In this document: positions 1 through 8,197 of the stretch, in pieces
Layout of the letters: each line of letters begins with the position of its first letter
How positions within the stretch are numbered: position 1 is the first letter of the stretch
Origin: Bacillota bacterium
GTDB taxonomy: Bacteria; Bacillota; Clostridia; Lachnospirales; Cellulosilyticaceae
DNA length: 37,367 nt
Assembly (NCBI GenBank): GCA_023393125.1
Contig: JAEWMQ010000110.1
Span: 1 to 37,367, forward strand
Direction: 5' to 3'
Notes under the pieces: model-generated
Databases searched by the model: none
What the model was told of the DNA's origin: nothing
The model's input: only the letters and a program-made list of their open reading frames with translations
Made by a program: the position numbers and the translations under genes

Positions 1-102
1 ATCCTTATGAACGGGCGAAAACTCGCTATGCTCAGACACTCGCCCTAAAACCCATAAGGATTACTTCATTAAGAGTTTCTAAGCTCTGCTCCAAGGCATC
101 TT
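1..102. repeat. Hairpin element B, left copy (cut by the window edge)
   Basis: This is the inverted counterpart of 8206-8309. Positions 2-60 form the core hairpin: an outer stem CTTATG/CATAAG and an inner stem GGCGA/TCGCC when read on the minus strand. The shared core reads GGTTTTAG-stem-GTGTCTGAGC..AGCGAGTTT-stem-CGTT. Part of the outer arm is outside the window. It carries no credible reading frame. Confidence 0.8.
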
Positions 103-205
103 CCAGCAAGTCCACTAACCTCCCTACATAGCTACTGCTTTACAAGAACAAACTACTAAGAATCTTTATACGTTATGACGAGTGAGGTGAAGCCTGATAA
201 AATCG

Positions 206-484
206 CTTGTACGTTTGAAATGGAATTATTTTCTCCACGCTGCTCTACTGTCAGGAAAGTTTATAAACTCAATAACGTTTGGCAGAAATGAGAGGGGGAG
301 GGATATCTGGAAGGGTGACTTGGGAGAATTTTTTAGAGGCACTTGGCGAACGTTTTGGATGGGTTTTAGCACGAGTGTTTGACCAACGGGAGTTTTCGTG
401 CGTTCATCCAGATAAGTGAGTCTAGTGCCTCTAAAAATTTGAACCGGAACACTGGAAGATAGCCCTTCTCCTCTCATTTCCTCC
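206..484. repeat. Hairpin element A, left copy
   Basis: This 279-bp element is repeated in inverse orientation at 7734-8011. Positions 286-479 form one long imperfect hairpin whose outer arm is AAATGAGAG/CTCTCATTT. The tip at 357-409 has an outer stem GGATG/CATCC and an inner stem CACGA (370-374)/TCGTG (396-400). The inner stem sequence differs from that of the other copies but still pairs. An open frame across it is a by-product of the repeat: it has no RBS, and the other copy does not keep it open as a gene. Confidence 0.85.
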
Positions 485-517
485 CATAAGCCTTCTTCAT
501 AAACGCTCTACAAATTT

Positions 518-1498
518 CTATTCTACGATAGTTGCGCCTTCTGAATCTGCTGGTGCTCCAATTGTAGTAGCTGTTGTTTTATTAATCACTTTGTAGAAAT
601 TGTCAAGAGTAGCCACTGGAATCTCTGAAACAGATGTACCGTTTAATACTTGTGCTGCCATTTCACCTGTTTTCTTGCCAAGGTCTTCATAGTTAATCCC
701 TACTGTTGCATAACCACCATCAGCTACCATTGAATCTGCCCCTACATATACTGGAATACCTGCAGTCTTGCCTGCCTCTGCTAAAACTGGCATAGCTGAA
801 GCAATACCATTGTCAATAGGTGTATAAATAGCATCCACTTTACCTGCTAAGATTTCTGCTGCTTGTTGAAGCTCTGATGTATTAGTAATGGTACTTTCTT
901 CATATGTAAAACCGTACTTATCAGCTAGTGATTTTGCCTCTTCAATAACAGATTGTGAATTTGTTTCACTTGCTGTATAAAGGAAACCAATCTTTTTAAC
1001 ATCTGGTGTAAGTTGTTTGCAAAGTTCAAATACTTGGTCTACTGGGATAGCATCTGAAGTTCCTGTTACATTACCTGTTGGTGCTTCCATATTATCTACT
1101 AATTTAGCTCCAAGTGGATCTGTTACCGCTGAGAAAATAATAGGTATATCTGTAGTTGCTGATGCTACCGACTGTGCTGCTGGTGTAGCAATTGCTATGA
1201 TAATATCTGCTTTATCTCCAACAAATTTACTAGCAATAGAGTTTAAGTTAGATTGATCTGCTTGTGCATTTTGATAATCAATTGTAATGTTTTGACCATC
1301 TACAAAACCTTGTTCTGCAAGAGCTTTTATTGTACTTTCTCTGATTGTATCAAGGCTTGGATGTTCTACGTATTGAACGATGGCTATCTTTTTCATACCT
1401 TCTTTAGGTGTACTACTAGCAGGACTACTATTACCACACCCTACTGTAAGACCCATTAATAAACCTAATGCTACTATTTTTGCTATACTCTTTTTCAT
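518..1498 (-). CDS. trpX: ABC transporter substrate-binding lipoprotein, tryptophan type (TrpX-like)
   Basis: Predicted extracellular solute-binding lipoprotein of the ABC_sub_bind family (PF04392). The N-terminus is a lipoprotein signal: MKKSIAK, a hydrophobic stretch, then a lipobox LTVGC with the lipidated Cys near residue 21. The mature part has the two-lobe periplasmic-binding fold, with typical stretches such as IAIATPAAQSVA, IIFSAVTDPLGA and IPVYVGADSMVADG. I chose the ATG at 1498, seven bases after AGGGAGG; an in-frame ATG at 1504 is too close to the RBS. A T-box with a UGG specifier precedes the gene, which supports tryptophan (or a precursor) as ligand. In known trpXYZ operons a permease and an ATPase follow. 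Here none is seen before the window edge; element A starts about 35 bp after the stop. The gene is therefore an orphan as far as visible. Confidence 0.85.
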   Translation of the reverse strand: MKKSIAKIVALGLLMGLTVGCGNSSPASSTPKEGMKKIAIVQYVEHPSLDTIRESTIKALAEQGFVDGQNITIDYQNAQADQSNLNSIASKFVGDKADIIIAIATPAAQSVASATTDIPIIFSAVTDPLGAKLVDNMEAPTGNVTGTSDAIPVDQVFELCKQLTPDVKKIGFLYTASETNSQSVIEEAKSLADKYGFTYEESTITNTSELQQAAEILAGKVDAIYTPIDNGIASAMPVLAEAGKTAGIPVYVGADSMVADGGYATVGINYEDLGKKTGEMAAQVLNGTSVSEIPVATLDNFYKVINKTTATTIGAPADSEGATIVE

Positions 1499-1535
1499 AT
1501 TCATGCCTCCCTATTTTTCACTATTTTTTACAACT

Positions 1536-1571
1536 AAAAAAGCACCTATCCTTATAACAAAGGACAGATGC
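1536..1571 (-). terminator. T-box conditional terminator
   Basis: A 12-bp stem (one non-Watson-Crick step) with a short loop is followed by TTTTTT at 1536-1541. It is mutually exclusive with the antiterminator formed by the T-box sequence just upstream. Confidence 0.88.
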
Positions 1572-1816
1572 GTTAATCTGCGGTACCACCTTAATTGACA
1601 TATAAAATATGCCCACCTCAATAGAATGCTAATACATTCTTGACCTGTGATAACGCTGGTCTTGCGTCTAGGATACTAAGGCTAATCACCTTTTCACCTC
1701 ACCCTCTAGGGTCCATTTGTCTGATTCGCTTTCTATCGGGCTCTCACCTTCCCCAACTCTCTTTAAGTGCGCTATACAGTTTTATCTCCCTATCAACGGT
1801 TTACTTCTATTAATTT
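1536..1816 (-). promoter_or_regulatory. T-box riboswitch, tryptophan (UGG) specifier
   Basis: On the minus strand the leader has a Stem I with the distal-loop motif GGTGAGAGCC, a specifier TGG at 1713-1715 followed by a purine, a Stem III-like hairpin, and the conserved T-box AAGGTGGTACCGC (1580-1592). It ends in a terminator hairpin, GCATCTGTCCTT paired with AAGGATAGGTGC and followed by six T (1536-1571). Uncharged tRNA-Trp should bind the specifier and T-box and favour the antiterminator, so the binding-protein gene is made when tryptophan is short. Confidence 0.93.
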
Positions 1817-1822
1817 GTTGTT

Positions 1823-1851
1823 AGTATACTCCTACATTTTGAATTTGTCAA
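1823..1851 (-). promoter_or_regulatory. Sigma-A promoter of the T-box/trpX transcript
   Basis: TTGACA (1846-1851), a 17-bp spacer and TATACT (1823-1828) on the minus strand. This is close to perfect consensus and sits directly upstream of the T-box leader. Confidence 0.88.
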
Positions 1852-1900
1852 AATATTTTTTAATGATTTTTCTTGTTTTTTTATATTATTTTTACTTATA

Positions 1901-1929
1901 TTGATTATTTTTTAAAATAGTGATATAAT
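1901..1929 (+). promoter_or_regulatory. Sigma-A promoter of the 2049 gene
   Basis: TTGATT (1901-1906), a 17-bp spacer and TATAAT (1924-1929). It is divergent from the T-box promoter, with about 50 bp between the two -35 boxes. Confidence 0.8.
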
Positions 1930-1967
1930 AAGGCTAATAAATATTAAACTAAAGAACCGTCTTATTC

Positions 1968-2028
1968 AAGAAGGGCTTTTCATATTGTGCTGAGTGGCAT
2001 GGATATAAAAAGCCCTTCTTATTTTTTT
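1968..2028 (+). terminator. Leader terminator or attenuator before the 2049 gene
   Basis: AAGAAGGGCTTTT (1968-1980) pairs with AAAAGCCCTTCTT (2008-2020) and a run of seven T follows (2022-2028). The hairpin lies between the promoter at 1901-1929 and the RBS at about 2032, so a full transcript of the downstream gene must read through it. No known riboswitch is recognised in the roughly 30 bases before it. Confidence 0.75.
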
Positions 2029-2048
2029 ATCGAAAGGAGCAATAATAG

Positions 2049-2852
2049 ATGGAATTGGTAGGCAAAACAATAAAACATGTCACATTTGGTAAAGGAGTCA
2101 TAGCAAGTAAAAATGACAATATCCTTACAGTTGATTTTTCAGGCAAACATAAAAAATTCTTGTTTCCTGATGCCTTTTCGCGCTTTATTTCTATATCTGA
2201 TGAGGAAGGACAAGCGTATATAGGTAAGATTTTAGATGATATTTACAAACGTAAAAATGCAGAGCTACTCGAACAAGAGCGATTACAAAGAATACGTTTC
2301 TTAAAGATTACCCCTAACTCACAGGCTGCTTTTGGTCTTATAGAAAATAATCGTAACAATATATTAAATTCATGGTCAATCTTTACAGGGAATTATCTCA
2401 GTGGATATTCTAAAGGAACTCCTCGTGTACCTACTAGACTCAGGTTAAATTCTGCATGTCTACTTACAGAATGCCCAGATGGAAGTCCAGAAGAGGAACG
2501 CCGAATTATTGGAGCCTTTATGGTAGCAGATGAGTTTGAAGGCAAATACTGTAAAGATGGGGTAATCCAAAGTCATGATACTCACAGGCTTTTGCTTGAT
2601 GAAACAGATGGTGAGCTCCTCTACTGGAATTACTTCTCATCAGCTACTAAATCTAAAAGATGGGGTAAAATGGAAATGAAATATTTCTCTACCTCTGAGA
2701 TGGAACGTATTCTAGATGATATGCAAAAAGTTGTTACAGACCCACTACGGCAGAAAACAGCTACAGATCTCTATCAATATTTTTGTGAAGTCAATCGTTT
2801 AAATCTAGTAGAAGAAGAAACGGAAACGGAAACTGAAACTAAATCAGAATAA
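2049..2852 (+). CDS. Hypothetical protein with N-terminal Tudor-like motif
   Basis: A 267-residue soluble protein of unknown function, with no signal peptide or membrane segment. Residues 1-45 carry a pattern (GKTIKHVTFGKGVI, then a V-D-F-S-G and K-K-F-L-F-P-D-A-F stretch) that resembles the small SH3/Tudor-like modules found at the C-terminus of PcrA-type helicases; this is similarity by eye only. The C-terminus is acidic with a short ETETETET run made from tandem gaa-ac(g/t) codons. The start ATG follows GAAAGGAG with a normal spacing. The gene stands alone, with its own promoter, a leader terminator hairpin and a downstream terminator. The leader suggests conditional expression, but no effector can be named. 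Confidence 0.75.
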   Translation: MELVGKTIKHVTFGKGVIASKNDNILTVDFSGKHKKFLFPDAFSRFISISDEEGQAYIGKILDDIYKRKNAELLEQERLQRIRFLKITPNSQAAFGLIENNRNNILNSWSIFTGNYLSGYSKGTPRVPTRLRLNSACLLTECPDGSPEEERRIIGAFMVADEFEGKYCKDGVIQSHDTHRLLLDETDGELLYWNYFSSATKSKRWGKMEMKYFSTSEMERILDDMQKVVTDPLRQKTATDLYQYFCEVNRLNLVEEETETETETKSE

Positions 2853-2861
2853 TATACCTCC

Positions 2862-2893
2862 TACTCCTTTGATGGCACATAAAGGAGTATTTT
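2862..2893 (+). terminator. Intrinsic terminator after the 2049 gene
   Basis: TACTCCTTT pairs with AAAGGAGTA across a 10-nt loop and is followed by TTTT. Confidence 0.75.
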
Positions 2894-3127
2894 CATTTAC
2901 AGAGGATAAAATGCATTTTCTTCTTTGACTTTATAGATTCAAGGTATCCAATCTTAGGTGGCGACATTTGTGGAGAATGCTCTATTAATTATGGAAACTC
3001 CACCTTCAATGAATACCTACTGCATTGTTTTGATAAGAATCATTTTCGTGAGGAAAGAAAGATTTGTTAACCAGAGAATCTTGTCTAGCACCAAGAATGC
3101 ATTCAAGTACGCTTTATTTAAAAATGT
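2894..3127. other. Intergenic stretch without a supported gene
   Basis: Nothing with a plausible RBS and start is seen. One frame is open from about 2905 to 3069 and reads GGDICGECSINYGNS and CFDKNHFREERK, which has a coding-like look, but it has no start codon in a good context and ends at a TAA. It may be a remnant of an unrecognised gene. Confidence 0.4.
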
Positions 3128-3172
3128 AAAAAGGGGCCTTGCACTAATTTCTTAGTGCAGCAGCCCCTTTTT
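3128..3172. terminator. Bidirectional terminator
   Basis: AAAAAGGGGC pairs with GCCCCTTTTT around an inner hairpin GCACTAA/TTAGTGC. T-runs occur on both strands, so it can end the minus-strand SUKH-LRR transcript as well as anything coming from the left. Confidence 0.85.
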
Positions 3173-3236
3173 CGTATTTAATTTTTATCTTTACACTTCT
3201 ATTCTACTCTCATTATTTGAGAAGTGGTATAACTAA

Positions 3237-4703
3237 TTATCCTCTTTCCCAGTTCATTTTATAACCATAGGAAATGAGTGTTCTATACTTCTTTATATCC
3301 TCAATAACACCTTCTGCTTCTTCCTTAGAGTCAGCATTTTCTACCGATATACTTGTAATTTGTGTATCTCTTAATTTCTCTAAATGACTGTAATTCTTTG
3401 CATCAACTGATAAGCTTCTTAGCTGCTTACATCCGGCTATTAAATTCATATTTCCAATAGGATACTCTAGTTCTTTAAGTTTCTGGCAACTACTAAGCAG
3501 TTTTAAAGACTCTTCGTCTTCTATCTTTGTACTAATTTTCAATGTTTCTAAATTAGGTAGCTCCTCTAAGAAGTATATATCCTTTACTCTCATTCTGTCT
3601 AATTCTAATTTCTGTAACTTATGTAGCTGCTCTAAAAAGTTCAGTTGGTTACAACTTCCTTTTTCTATTTTTAATCCTATCAATTTTTTGTAGTTAGCTA
3701 AATGACTATAGTCCGAAGCTTGTACATCTATTAAGTTTAGTCTCCTAAGATTGTCTTCTAACCCCATATGTTCAAAGCTATCAAGTTTCATCTTTACTAA
3801 AGTAAGTTCACTAAGATTAGTAAGTTCCCTTAAATAGCTAAGCTTTTCTTTGGTGAATGCTGTACTTAAGATTACGAGTTGTTTCAGTCCCTTTAACTTT
3901 GTCAGTACACTAAAATCTTTAATCTTGTTAATATGGATGATTAGTTCTATTAAATTGGGCATATGTTCTAAAATATTCAATGACACTTCGTCAACATCTC
4001 TATCCGAATTAATAGGTAAGTAAAGCCTCTTTCTTAGCTGCAAACTTTGTTTAATAACACAATTATCCACTACTTCATCCTTAAAAAATTGAGTAAAGTA
4101 AGGGGCTATGGCTATCCATTCTTCCTTATTTTCTGGTTTATTGAAGTACAAGCTAATGTCATCAAATAAATGTCCTCTCCCCCACTTAAAATACGCCTCT
4201 TCTTCTAAGGTTAATCTTCCATCATCTAGACAATCACTTATTTTTTCTATCAATTCTTCTAGGCTGGTAGCTAACACATAAGAAATATCACAATCTCTAT
4301 CTATTGTAATAATCTGCCCTACGTTTCCCTTACTAGCTGGATCTAAATCCACTACAATAAAAGCACCACTTCCATCATCAGCAAATGGAATCCAGCCTTT
4401 CTGAAATCCTCCTTCTTTAACTTTATCCACTTCATCCGACATAACGCTATAAGATGCATCTTGCAACATCCTATACTCTCTAATAATTTTTTCTATGCTC
4501 ATGAGTTCAAAACCCAATATAGAACCTATGTATTGCTTTTCTCCATTTGCTTCTAAATATAATGCCTTAAAATTAGGTGGCAGTGCAAAGCCTGTTACTT
4601 CTTCAAGTTCTTGTAATACTTGCTCCCCAACACCTGATACAAAATATTTCTCACATTCTGGCCACTTCTTCATTAATGCTTCTATCAGTCTATTTTCTCC
4701 CAT
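3237..4703 (-). CDS. SMI1/KNR4 (SUKH) domain protein with leucine-rich repeats
   Basis: 488 residues, cytoplasmic. About residues 10-160 fit the SMI1/KNR4 (SUKH-1) fold: an N-terminal helix with a Leu-Pro-Pro-x-(Y/F) turn (FALPPNFKALYLEANG), then GWIPFADDGSGAFIVVDLDP, followed by a strand pair (GNVGQIITIDRDC). Residues about 225-460 are leucine-rich repeats of 20-23 residues (L..L..L.L....I..F..L..L..L). SUKH domains are known as immunity modules of polymorphic toxin systems and as general protein-binding domains; LRRs bind proteins. No toxin gene lies next to it, so a role as an orphan immunity protein or intracellular adaptor is only an inference. It is 13 bp downstream of the hydrolase gene, probably in the same transcript, and ends at the 3128-3172 terminator. 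Confidence 0.82.
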   Translation of the reverse strand: MGENRLIEALMKKWPECEKYFVSGVGEQVLQELEEVTGFALPPNFKALYLEANGEKQYIGSILGFELMSIEKIIREYRMLQDASYSVMSDEVDKVKEGGFQKGWIPFADDGSGAFIVVDLDPASKGNVGQIITIDRDCDISYVLATSLEELIEKISDCLDDGRLTLEEEAYFKWGRGHLFDDISLYFNKPENKEEWIAIAPYFTQFFKDEVVDNCVIKQSLQLRKRLYLPINSDRDVDEVSLNILEHMPNLIELIIHINKIKDFSVLTKLKGLKQLVILSTAFTKEKLSYLRELTNLSELTLVKMKLDSFEHMGLEDNLRRLNLIDVQASDYSHLANYKKLIGLKIEKGSCNQLNFLEQLHKLQKLELDRMRVKDIYFLEELPNLETLKISTKIEDEESLKLLSSCQKLKELEYPIGNMNLIAGCKQLRSLSVDAKNYSHLEKLRDTQITSISVENADSKEEAEGVIEDIKKYRTLISYGYKMNWERG

Positions 4704-4716
4704 ATCTATCTCCTCT

Positions 4717-5355
4717 TTATTTAACCCACTGTCTATTTACTACGGATTTCCCATGACCAAAATGAATAACAACTTCTCCCTGCTCAGTAATTTTAGTGGC
4801 ACTTGCTAGCATAGCTTGCTTATCCTCATAAAGCATCGATACTGTTGGATAAAACAAATTCATTAAGGCGTCCCCTACTATTAACTCCGTTCCCCATAAC
4901 TTCAATCCTATAGAACCTCTAGTATGCCCTGGTAACGCTATTACACTAGCTTCTATACCGTAGTTTTCTAAAGAATCTCCTTCATTTAAAAATAGGCTTG
5001 GCTCAAAGGCCTCCACAATATCATGCTTAAAACTTTCTAGAGAAAGTGCCAAAACGAGCTTTCCCAGCACTTTGTCTGCAAATATCGGCTCTATCATGTT
5101 ATTTTTAATGAGCTTACAATCTGCTTTATTCATAGCAATAGGAGCTCCTAGCTCTCTTGAAAGAAAAGCTGCATTTTGTATATGATCTACATGACCATGC
5201 GTTAATACAATGAGTTTAACATCTACCTGCTTACAAGCTTCTAGTATTTTATTTCTATATTTTGTCCTACTGGTATCTACTAAGATTGCCCTATTATTTT
5301 GCTTTATTAAAAAACAGTTACCATTTCCACACTGAATTCTTTCTATCCCCTTCAC
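4717..5355 (-). CDS. Metallo-beta-lactamase-fold hydrolase
   Basis: 212 residues with the metal-binding motif HGHVDH at residues 53-58, a later PGHTRGSIG (third His), GDALM (bridging Asp) and a C-terminal HFGHG (last His). This is the standard two-zinc site of the MBL superfamily, glyoxalase-II-like branch. The substrate is unknown; small thioester, phosphodiester or lactone hydrolysis are all possible. No signal peptide, so cytoplasmic. It starts 15 bp after the stop of the CDP-alcohol phosphatidyltransferase and is followed closely by the SUKH-LRR gene, so all three probably share a transcript. Confidence 0.85.
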   Translation of the reverse strand: MKGIERIQCGNGNCFLIKQNNRAILVDTSRTKYRNKILEACKQVDVKLIVLTHGHVDHIQNAAFLSRELGAPIAMNKADCKLIKNNMIEPIFADKVLGKLVLALSLESFKHDIVEAFEPSLFLNEGDSLENYGIEASVIALPGHTRGSIGLKLWGTELIVGDALMNLFYPTVSMLYEDKQAMLASATKITEQGEVVIHFGHGKSVVNRQWVK

Positions 5356-5370
5356 TTAAACTTTCCTCTC

Positions 5371-5931
5371 TTAATTTAGATTTTCTATCTGCTCTACATT
5401 GTTTGGTATACAAATACTTTTTCTATTTAAATCTAGGGTTTTAGACCTTACTTGTATCATAAATTCTTCTAAAGCTGATACGGTTGCTATTAAGCAAATT
5501 ATACTCATAACAAGATTTGCCGGTAAAATAGTCATCCCAAAAGGAAATATAAAAAGCAAAAGCCCTGTGAACTTATTAGCATAAGTGTGTAGCATCGCAA
5601 AGGTACTAAATTTAATGTACGCAATTAATACGGCTAGCAGTCTAATAGCTGCAATTCCTAGAATCCAAAATAATATGAGGTAATTAGGATTCGCTAAAGG
5701 ATAAAATATAATAATGGCTACAACAATCATCACAAAGTCTGCAATAGAATCAAGCTTAGCTCCTAACTCACTAGTATTACTAGTTCTCCTAGCAATACAT
5801 CCATCTACCATATCACTTACCCCACAACCTATATACAAAATCCAAAACACACCACTTAGTGGTTCCACTTTAAGTAAAGCAATGCTCAGAATGATTCTTC
5901 CTATTGAAATGATATTTGGTATTGCTTTCAC
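5371..5931 (-). CDS. CDP-alcohol phosphatidyltransferase family protein
   Basis: 186-residue integral membrane enzyme of phospholipid synthesis (PF01066). The signature D-x2-D-G-x2-A-R-x8/9-G-x3-D-x3-D is seen as DMVDGCIARR through GAKLDSIAD at about residues 40-65; these acidic residues bind the metal and the CDP-diacylglycerol. About five to six hydrophobic segments follow the usual layout. The reaction joins CDP-diacylglycerol to an alcohol (glycerol-3-phosphate, serine or inositol phosphate); which one cannot be told from sequence, although the short length is near that of PgsA. The neighbouring hydrolase gives no clear clue to the head group. Confidence 0.85.
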   Translation of the reverse strand: MKAIPNIISIGRIILSIALLKVEPLSGVFWILYIGCGVSDMVDGCIARRTSNTSELGAKLDSIADFVMIVVAIIIFYPLANPNYLILFWILGIAAIRLLAVLIAYIKFSTFAMLHTYANKFTGLLLFIFPFGMTILPANLVMSIICLIATVSALEEFMIQVRSKTLDLNRKSICIPNNVEQIENLN

Positions 5932-6024
5932 TTTTATCCCCCTCTACCTCTTTTTCTATAATTCAATTCTTATACTACAAACATCCTTACTTATTCATCT
6001 TGCTTATGTTTATCTGTTTTATTA

Positions 6025-6492
6025 TTAGTTACTTCTTCCTAGGTATTTAGTTTTTATATTATTCTTTTTGATCTCCTCCCAAAATATATTTTCCTTTATG
6101 ATTTCAGGAAATACATTCAGAGCCAATAACTGTTCTTGACTCAACCACCGTGCTTCTTTAATATACTCATCATCTTCTCCTTTACCATAGATATTTTCTA
6201 TAGTAAGATATCCACCTACCACATGCCCTTTTATAAACAATTCTAGATTCAAAATATCTCGCTCATCATCTTTAAATTCTCTTATATATAAAATATCTTC
6301 TACTTCTATCTGATAACCTGTTTCCTCCCAGGTTTCTCGCATTACACATTCATAAATATTAGTATCAGCTATTTCTAATCCTCCTCCTGGTGGCACCCAC
6401 CATTGATATTTCGTTTTTGGATGTACATGCTTTACTACTAATATTTTACCCTCTTCCACCAATATAGCCGCAACTCTTATTCTCTGTTTCAT
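6025..6492 (-). CDS. Nudix hydrolase
   Basis: 155 residues. The Nudix box is seen as GGGLEIADTN, then ECVMRETWEETGY. It matches GX5EX7REUXEEXGU except that Asp replaces the first Glu, a conservative change; the catalytic REXXEE core is intact. Members hydrolyse nucleoside diphosphates linked to another group (housecleaning of oxidised dNTPs, NADH, ADP-ribose and similar). The substrate is not predictable here. The gene is flanked by non-overlapping genes on the same strand and may be expressed alone. Confidence 0.88.
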   Translation of the reverse strand: MKQRIRVAAILVEEGKILVVKHVHPKTKYQWWVPPGGGLEIADTNIYECVMRETWEETGYQIEVEDILYIREFKDDERDILNLELFIKGHVVGGYLTIENIYGKGEDDEYIKEARWLSQEQLLALNVFPEIIKENIFWEEIKKNNIKTKYLGRSN

Positions 6493-6588
6493 CAGATGCT
6501 TCCCCTAACTATCTTAAAATGACTAAAAAGGCTCTCATACTGACTTATCATCATTATGGGAACCTTTCATTTTATCTTTACTATTAGC

Positions 6589-7584
6589 CTAGTGCTCAGT
6601 TTCTACTGTATTATAAATAGCACTTCCAGCTAATTTAATACTTCTCTCTAATCTTTCACTACTAATATGTTCCACTTGATCTTTAGCTGTATGGTAATAG
6701 GGCTCAAGAGAACCATAAATGCTTGCCCTTTTATTAGGATCTATATTAATAAATACTGCAGCTGGTATACCTACCCTAGTAAAAGAATCATGATCAGATG
6801 CGCTACTAGCTATTAGCTTTCCTGATTTATCCCTCTCTGCTTTAGCCTCATAACTTGTAGACTTACTTGAAAAGCTCTCTAATTCTTTTCCCACTCTTGA
6901 AGCTACTTCTGTCACTAAATTCTCCTTCCCATCTGCTGTATAAATGCCTAGTTCTGTTACAGTGTCATAATCCGTTGCCACCATATCTAAGTTAAAACAA
7001 GCCACACTTCTTTCTTTTTCGTCCTGTGATAAGAATTTGGTATAAACTTTAGAACCTAGAAGACCTTCCTCTTCTCCTCCAAAGGCAACAAATCTTATTT
7101 CTTTATCAATATCTAAATCCTTCATGGCATTTGCAATCTCTAGCATAGCCCCAGTGCCAGATGCATTGTCATTGGCTCCTGGTCCTGCACTTACACAGTC
7201 AAAATGCGCCGTTACATAAACAATATCATCCGTATCCTGAGGATCTTCACCACTAGGTTTTCTTACTGCCTCTACATTCCAAGAAGTGTATTTCTTAAAA
7301 AACTTACTGTACTGAAACTTTTGCACTTCTACTGTCATACCTAGCTTTTCTAACTCATTAGCAATATAACAAGCTGCTTCATATTCTTTATCAGATGCTG
7401 CTGGTCTAGAACCTATAGTTCCTGATAAATGATTGATAAAACCTAAAGACCTCTCTACATTAATTTGTTCTATAAAATCAGCTGTCCTTTTATCCATAGT
7501 GTCACTGGCAAAACATGCCCCTACACTACCAAAAGCTATTAATGCTGATAATAGCCAAGCTCTTCTTCTACTTATTAAAAACAC
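6589..7584 (-). CDS. M28 family metallopeptidase, secreted
   Basis: 331 residues with an N-terminal signal sequence (three Arg, a hydrophobic core, cleavage near FASDT, about residue 27). The catalytic domain has the M28 metal ligands in order: the H and D of TAHFDCVSAGPGANDNASG, the paired Glu of GGEEEG, the Asp of NLDMVATD, and the late His of PYYHTAKD; SDHDSF is also typical. It should be a zinc-dependent aminopeptidase, exported or anchored by an uncleaved signal. No lipobox is seen (there is a Cys in GACFAS, but the -1 to -3 residues are unusual). It stands alone, between a Nudix gene and the right-hand hairpin elements. Confidence 0.88.
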   Translation of the reverse strand: MFLISRRRAWLLSALIAFGSVGACFASDTMDKRTADFIEQINVERSLGFINHLSGTIGSRPAASDKEYEAACYIANELEKLGMTVEVQKFQYSKFFKKYTSWNVEAVRKPSGEDPQDTDDIVYVTAHFDCVSAGPGANDNASGTGAMLEIANAMKDLDIDKEIRFVAFGGEEEGLLGSKVYTKFLSQDEKERSVACFNLDMVATDYDTVTELGIYTADGKENLVTEVASRVGKELESFSSKSTSYEAKAERDKSGKLIASSASDHDSFTRVGIPAAVFINIDPNKRASIYGSLEPYYHTAKDQVEHISSERLERSIKLAGSAIYNTVETEH

Positions 7585-7733
7585 TTAAGTTCCCCCCTAA
7601 TTAAATCTAACTCATTACATTGTATCACTCTTATATCTCAATGAATAATCTTAATATTTTTATAATATTTTTCACTTATTAAGGTACTCTCATAAATATA
7701 AATTTGTCTGAGTGTTTATAAGGAAGGCAGATA

Positions 7734-8011
7734 GGAGGAAATGAGAGAGGACACCTATCTGCCAGTGTTCCGGTTCAAGTTTTTTGAGGCACTAGGTTCG
7801 TTTATTTGGATGAACGTGCGAAAACTCGCTACGCTCAAACACTCGCACTAAACCTCATCCAAAACACTCACCAAGTGCCTCTAAAAAACTCTCCCAAGTC
7901 ACTCTTCCAGATAGCTCTCCCCTCTCATTTCTTCCAAACGTTATTGAGTTCATAAACACTCTTGAAAGTAAAGCGGCGTGGAAAAATATAATGCCATTTC
8001 AAACGTACAAG
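7734..8011. repeat. Hairpin element A, right copy
   Basis: Inverted copy of 206-484. Nested pairing covers 7739-7930: AAATGAGAG/CTCTCATTT (7739-7747 with 7922-7930), CTATCTG/CAGATAG (7755-7761 with 7908-7914), a 15-bp arm GTTTTTTGAGGCACT with AGTGCCTCtAAAAAAC (7779-7793 with 7874-7889), and the tip 7808-7860 with stems GGATG/CATCC and TGCGA/TCGCA. The segment 7931-8011 lies outside the hairpin but is also conserved between the copies. Confidence 0.87.
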
Positions 8012-8197
8012 AGGCTTTCTCATATTTCGCTCTACTAGTAATAGCGTATAAAGTGGTTAATTAATTTAGGCTCCTCTTATTAACAATAACGTATAAAACC
8101 TCTTTGGATTCTCTCAGTTTTCTCTTCATTAACAATAACGTACAAAGCTTTCCAATAGTTTATTTTGGTAGAGTAGTAGTCAAGGCGGGAGAGAATG
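8012..8197. repeat. Spacer with short repeated motif
   Basis: The motif TA(A/G)CGTA(T/C)AAA occurs three times on the plus strand, near 8040, 8090 and 8141, and once in the matching left spacer near 170 in the other orientation. No gene is seen. Confidence 0.5.

Noticed and set aside
226..477. Minus-strand open frame of 83 codons
   Set aside because: It lies wholly within hairpin element A, has no RBS, and the other copy does not preserve it as a protein.
2958..3155. Plus-strand open frame of 65 codons
   Set aside because: No RBS or family resemblance, and its end runs into a terminator hairpin.
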